Part shown: in pieces, positions 59,034 through 64,000 of the stretch | Numbering within the stretch: position 1 is the stretch's first letter | Layout of the letters: every line of letters begins with the position of its first letter | DNA from: Toxoplasma gondii ME49 | Taxonomy: Eukaryota; Apicomplexa; Conoidasida; Eucoccidiorida; Sarcocystidae | NCBI RefSeq assembly: GCF_000006565.2 | Contig: NC_031475.1 | Span: 1,323,535 to 1,387,534, forward strand | Reading direction: 5' to 3' | DNA: 64,000 nt | Program-made: the position numbers and the translations under genes | The notes under the pieces: generated by a model | What the model was told of the DNA's origin: nothing | Database searches by the model: none | What the model saw: the letters and a program-made list of their open reading frames with translations, nothing else

Positions 59034-60716
59034 ATGTTGCGCATGAAAGGCGTCATAGCAGTGGCCGCTCTCGCGGTTCTGCTTCAGGAGGTACATTGCC
59101 AACCTGCTCAGAACGTACAGCTAACCAACGGTAGGAATGACGACGGTGGTCCACTGACTTAGCTACCTCACCGCAGAGCTTGTACCCCCAGGACCCGTGG
59201 GAATTGCTCCACATCAGCAGCTGTCGCTCGAAAAACCGACATTTCCCGTGGCAATTGCTCAGCCTGCACAGCCACAGCTTCCTTCCGTGGCTCCCACGGT
59301 TACGGCACCACAGCCGTCGGTGTCAGCTGTGCCGCCTGCCACTTCTCCAGTGAGACTGCTCACGCGTTGGAATGCCCTCTTACGGATACAATCGATCAGT
59401 TCTTGCAGCTAACTGGACAGCTGCCTCAAGGAGTTGCTTTTCCAGTCACACCTCCAGTTGCTCCTACTGTGCTCTCCACTTCGTTCGTGAGTCTTGCGTT
59501 ATGGTGCATCAACATCGAATACCGCATACCCCGTTTCGGTAGGTTTTGCCGCCGTGGATTCAGCGAATCGCCAACGTTGCCGCAGGAATGACAGCGTTTC
59601 TTTCCTCCATAGGTAATGGACTGACGTGCTAGTTTGACGAACCGTGAGTGGATAGGGGGAATACTATTGGTGCAGGAATACAAGACCTGCCAATGGTTGA
59701 AGACTGTAGGTGGAGTCTGCCATTGGTAACGGGATACAACATGAACCAATTCGGAATTTCAGGTGGGAAGGCACCTCAAATGAGAGAAGTGATGCTGTGC
59801 GTACAAAACAGTAGGTCGCTGTCGGGCACGGCAAAGCCGCATTGTAACATTGGCATGACTCCCCAGTAATGGACGGCGCGAGGCATATTTTCAACACCGG
59901 TATGCTTCGTCGGAAACCTAGTAGAAAGCGTATGGTCACCAGTGATACAGGAAGAGAAATCGCTACCCTCAACGTCCGCGTTCTGTCGGGTGGCCGGTAT
60001 GAATACGATTCACGCCGAGTCAGCAGCTGGGCGTTCAGAACCTCACAGGCGTGCAGACAGTGCTCTTGCGCGGCTGAAAACGCTTGTTTCGCGGCCTTAT
60101 TCTAAAAAGTTGATGAAGGCTCTAGGTAATGCCCCATGGCTGTTGGTCGAGGCAAAGTGAGCTCCTGATGATACACGCATCACTCAGGCTCGCCGATGTC
60201 AGCTCTGTAAGGGGGGCTCCAAAACTAGTAAACTTGGGGGCCTTATGAGGCTGGTTCGTACTGCAGGTTTCTAATGCAACGAGAGGCGACTCCAGATAGG
60301 TCGGGAAAACCAGCTTATGTTTTGCCAGCGGGTTCTTATGGCGCACACACAGACAGAGGTGGCTTGCCGGATCGATTTTGACTCTCGTTTCTGACCTGCC
60401 TATTGCGACGGATATTGCTGACTCCGCCACTGGTGGCTTTGGCCACGTCAATGGTATGTTTTCAGGTTTCCTCCCGACCCGTTATCTAACTGAAAAATAA
60501 TATTCACTCGTGCCCAGTCGTGTTACCAAGGCCATCAAGAGTTCACCGTATTGATCGTGCGATGAAAGAACTACAACAGGGAATGGTAAACCTTAGCATG
60601 TTCTTTCTTATGACACGACATTATCAGTGTGACTCTATCAGGATCCAAGCGCCATCAGTAATGGCGGGTTAGGTGAAGGCAGCGTTGGTGATGGAGGCTT
60701 ATTCCATGACGACTAA
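59034..60716 (+). CDS. small proline-rich secreted protein, unrecognised
   Basis: Exons 59034-59130, 59177-59349, 59409-59486, 59951-60125, 60518-60585, 60642-60716; 221 aa, all joins in phase. A clean signal peptide, MLRMKGVIAVAALAVLLQ, ends near EVHC|QP. Residues about 33-115 are rich in Pro, Ala, Val, Gln and Thr (VPPGPVGIAPHQQL, PQLPSVAPTVTAPQP). The C-terminal half is basic and helical (RRADSALARLKTLVS, RVHRIDRAMKELQQG) and ends in a Gly/Asp tail (GGLFHDD). No membrane segment, so a lumenal or secreted product such as a rhoptry, microneme or dense-granule protein is likely. No family is recognised. Two introns are very short (46 and 58 bp). A 30-nt phase-0 exon at about 59679-59708 (EYKTCQWLKT) may be missed. 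Confidence 0.65.
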
Positions 60717-62101
60717 AAGGTCACCTGGTGGAAGACGTCATCAAGACAAATGGTAGAAACGGCATATGCCGTAGCGGTGTGCTTCACTCCTTTTCAAATG
60801 TAAACTTCACACTGTTTGTTTGCTGTAGTCATCATACACGGACCTTCCCTCCACTGACTGGTAAACCGGAAACTCGACACTCGCCTGTCTCCTTACAGAA
60901 ACACGGCCCTTCTTCAAGAGCGGACTCTAGAGAGGAGGTTCTTCTAGCTCAGGAAATTCCTCCAGTCTATTGCCATAGAGAAAAACCCCATGGACCGAGA
61001 TCTTAAAAAGACCACATTGTTCTGCAAAAGAAAAATGTCATAAATAGAACTGAATACCCCCTGTGCTGGCTGCCTTGTGACAGCCAGCTGGTCTTCGGTT
61101 TTACCGTTTCTGCCTGGGATCGACCTTAAACGACTTCACTGTTGGGGTAATACGTAGGCGGGACGTAGTAGTAACGTTACGCGTTAAGCAGCGCAGAATG
61201 TATGCGGGCATTCAATTATCTGGAGAGAATGGGGAGCAACTACATAGAACGAAATTGTTGCCTCTCTGCGCAGATGCCTTCGCTGGCGTCGGCTCCCCTC
61301 GTGTCTCATTTGCGCCGCCGGAGAGACTGCCGACCCGCCAGACACAGATAAGTACGGGAAGAGACACAAGCAAAGGTAGACCAGTAGAGGTTTGAGTCTG
61401 ACTTAGCATTTGGTTTCAAAAGACTTTTACAGACCAATTGGGGCTCTTGAGATGATTTAAGATTCCGACAACAGTAATAGCTGCGCAGTCTTGCATGTCG
61501 TTGCCTTGACACGGGCGGCGGCCACGGACGTCCCCAGTACCTTGCATGACAGTACGCTGCATGCACAAGGATATCGTTCCACACCTGCAGTGAATTCATC
61601 AGCCAGACAGAAAGCCTGAAAAAAAATTTATTGATTTCGTGTGTTTCACAGGAAGTGGGAAGTGCTGCCACGCTGCAAAGCGCCATACACTTGGTGGCTT
61701 CTGCGGCCCTCGCCTGGCTGCAACCTTGCGAGCGGTGGTTTACTGTTCGCAGTGTTGACCGTGTTGTTACACAAGCTTTTTTCCGGAAAAGGAATTCCGT
61801 TCCGACAGCCATGCAGTCCTTTTTGGATCTTTTTTCGGCTTCGCTTAGCGACTGGCGCGATCTCGTCCCTCGTAAGGCCGGACACGTAGGGAAGTGTTTG
61901 CATGCTTGAATCACGCTGTGAATGCCCGTCCACAAAAAGTTTCCGTCTGCACGTTTTGTCATTCGAACGCCCAGTGCATTTGCCATTCACGGTCTCATCA
62001 TCACATGCGCTCTTTTGTTGCTTGGTAGGAACTGTGTGTCGAACTGGACCGTCTCTCGACTGAGTTGTTTGCCGCATGCACCGTGTCTTTCCTTCTCGGC
62101 G
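60717..62101. other. intergenic / 5' region of the Brl1-like gene
   Basis: No separate gene is supported. The frame of the next gene is open from ATG 61922, and codons 24-34 are hydrophobic. This stretch looks like an intron or UTR pyrimidine tract ending TTGCTTGGTAG, so the later ATG at 62102 was preferred. Confidence 0.4.
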
Positions 62102-63771
62102 ATGATGGTCCGGCGCCTTTTGCTTGGCGACAAGTTTTCCAGGCAGCCCGTAGAGGATCGTCTCCCTTACCCGTCTGCGGAGGAGGCATCTACTATCGAC
62201 AGCACTGGCACCTCAGCTCCTGCCCCCCGGCGGACACCCTTATCAAGACACCCTTCCCTGGAAACGAGTCGGCGACTCCTTTTCCCGCAGTCTTTACCGG
62301 ACGACGTCCAGGAGCCACTGACGCTAGCCTTCGGCGCTCTTCGGTTCTCCTCTAACGAAGGGAGTGCGTCGCGGCGCGGCGTCTCTCCCCTCTCTGCTCC
62401 AGAGCAAGCTGCGCTGTCTCAGCGGTGGGCGTCTCAGCAGGGGGGCAGCCGAAGCGACGAGCCACCTTTGCTGTGTTCTCGAAGCGCTCCTGCCGAACGC
62501 TCTGCGGGTCAGCCGAGAGGGAGGACGACGCGGTCTTCCCTCACCTTCCTTGAATGTCACCGAGAGCGTCGACAAGAGCACCCGTTCAAAGAATCCTGTC
62601 TTTTTGACGGCCCGTGGCTCTCAGGCGGGGCGCATCGCCTCGGGCGGTCGGTGGAGGGAAGCGTCGCAGACAGCTGTGCAGACACCGCAGAAGCTCTCCT
62701 CGAAAGCGGAGGCAGCGACAGCGGAGGTAGCGACAGCGTGCGCGCGAAAAACGAGGACATGCCGTTCCCCACTCCCATGAAGAGACTGCGGGGTGCGCCG
62801 CCTCGGGAATCTTCCTGCAGCGTTGCCCCCCAAGCAGTCATGCAAGCAGAAAGCCGGAGGAGAACGCGAGCTCCCCGTCAGAGAGGGTCCGAGGCTGAGA
62901 ACGAAGCTGGGGACTCTCCGCCTTCGACCTTGCCGGTGGCACCAGGAGCGAAGCCCCGTCGCATCGGCGGCTTCATCGGATTCCTCCTGTCTCTCTTCAC
63001 TCCGCGTGCTCCCGACCCCGCTTGCGCCCTTCCTCCCCAAGCGAACGATGGTGACGCGTCCATTTCATCGCTTCGCTACGAACTGTCTCCGTCTGCTGCA
63101 TGCGCCTCCGACTCCTGCTCGCTCCCGACCTGTCCGTGCTCCTCTCTCGCCGGGGGCGCCTGCACGCACACATTCCCAGCCCCTAGCCCGCATGCAGGCG
63201 GCGTCTTCGTTCCCACCTCCGCTTCCCTCGAAGGCGCCCCTCCAGGCCCTCCGTTCGCGAGCGGCCGTCTCGCTCCTCTTCCCCCTCCGGAATCCACGGC
63301 ATGGCCGCCACGTTGCCGGCGCGGCGTCGACCCGCGCGATTGCGTGCATGCGCCGGGCGCCTCCCAGCCGTTCGCGCTCTCTCCAGCGCTGTCTGCAGGC
63401 GTCACTGTCTACACACGGACGGCACACTTCGCCGACGCTGCTCAGCGCGTGCTGCGCCTGCTCTGGAGCTGCTGCTGCGTCGGCGTCCTTCTCTGGCTGC
63501 TTCTCCACCTCTCCTTTTCGCTCTACCGGGACATTCAGCAGGGCGAGGAGCAGCGACAGCTCCGCACGGCGGCTGAGGCGGCTCACTGTCGCCAGCACCA
63601 CCGCGAGAACGGATGCGACACGCTCGACCCGCTGCCGCCGTACCTCCACCAGCCCTGCAGCGAGTGGAAGACCTGCCTGATGCGCGAGCCGGGAAGCCAC
63701 GGCGAAAGAACCAAAGTCATGGCGGCGGTCGTCGGAGACGTCCTCAACGCGTTCTTCCAGCGTCTCGAGTG
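62102..63771 (+). CDS. Brl1/Brr6-like nuclear-envelope protein (partial, cut by window end)
   Basis: One exon of 556 complete codons is visible. It ends at donor GAGTG|GTGAGA, so the gene continues past the window. Residues 1-440 are a disordered Ser/Pro/Arg-rich region with an amphipathic-looking segment (IGGFIGFLLSLFTP). A transmembrane helix lies at about 450-475 (VGVLLWLLLHLSFSLY). Then comes the Brr6/Brl1 C-C domain: cysteines in AHC, NGC, QPC-SEWKTC, with YLHQPCSEWKTCLMREPG and RTKVMAAVVGDVLNAFF, matching the family pattern CxxWxxCMxxDP and the helix before SWKT. The second membrane helix should be in the next exon. Brl1 and Brr6 sit in the nuclear envelope, and Brl1 drives inner/outer membrane fusion in nuclear pore assembly. 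A start at 61922 would add 60 residues. Confidence 0.85.
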
Positions 63772-64000
63772 GTGAGACTCGCGGAACACGCCGCCTTCGG
63801 TGTATGTACACCTCGTGCAGCGTCCCAGTGGGGGCCGGCGCAGAGGTGGACACGAGAGGGAACGGATCACGCCGTAGGGGATGGAAAGTGAGAAGGGCAG
63901 GCAAGTCGTGCGATTTGATAATAAACAGTAAAATGGGGGGTGGGGTGAATGCGGGGAAGCGATCTGGCGAAACAAGGCCCTCGCAGACTACTCCGGTGAC
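63772..64000 (+). other. first part of an intron of the Brl1-like gene
   Basis: It begins with GTGAGA directly after the coding exon. No acceptor with a continuing Brr6 domain is seen before the window end. Confidence 0.6.

Overview
The window looks like nuclear DNA of a coccidian apicomplexan of the Toxoplasma / Hammondia / Neospora group. The signs are intron-rich genes with GT-AG junctions, large GC-moderate intergenic and intronic stretches full of TA and ATAC microsatellites, recurrent TGCATGC words, and a full-length Kelch13 (K13) gene with the apicomplexan coiled coil-BTB-kelch layout. There are no bacterial-style operons. All genes were read by eye from six frames. Exon joins were accepted only where donor, acceptor and reading phase agree and the joined protein makes sense; exon lists are in each entry.

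Layout. 0-7.5 kb: an unrecognised hydrophobic-N-terminus protein (minus, 1198-2397) and a two-exon protein with two ubiquitin-like folds (plus, 5368-6498). 7.5-15.4 kb: K13 (minus, nine exons). 15.4-20.5 kb: mostly non-coding, with open frames on both strands at 19.4-20.5 kb. 20.5-26.4 kb: protein phosphatase methylesterase 1, PME-1 (plus, nine exons, full Ser-Asp-His triad). 27-34 kb: three unrecognised genes, one with a 15-bp minisatellite coding an acidic E/R/D repeat. 37.4-37.9 kb: three well-phased exons of an unrecognised minus-strand gene. 39.8-47.0 kb: a large plus-strand gene whose protein joins four IQ (calmodulin-binding) motifs to a CBM48/AMPK-type glycogen-binding domain. 49.0-52.7 kb: a secreted protein with signal peptide, acidic tract and RRLxx motif. 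53.2-56.9 kb: a NASP/SHNi-TPR histone chaperone (minus, seven exons). 59.0-60.7 kb: a small proline-rich secreted protein. 62.1 kb to the end: a Brl1/Brr6-type nuclear-envelope protein cut by the window edge.

The genes do not form one pathway. They are a normal eukaryotic mix: endocytosis/artemisinin response (K13), PP2A demethylation (PME-1), histone H3-H4 handling (NASP), nuclear pore assembly (Brl1/Brr6), and two candidate secreted parasite proteins. The most unusual product is the IQ-CBM48 protein. It could tie calcium/calmodulin to amylopectin, the storage glucan of coccidia; that role is inference.
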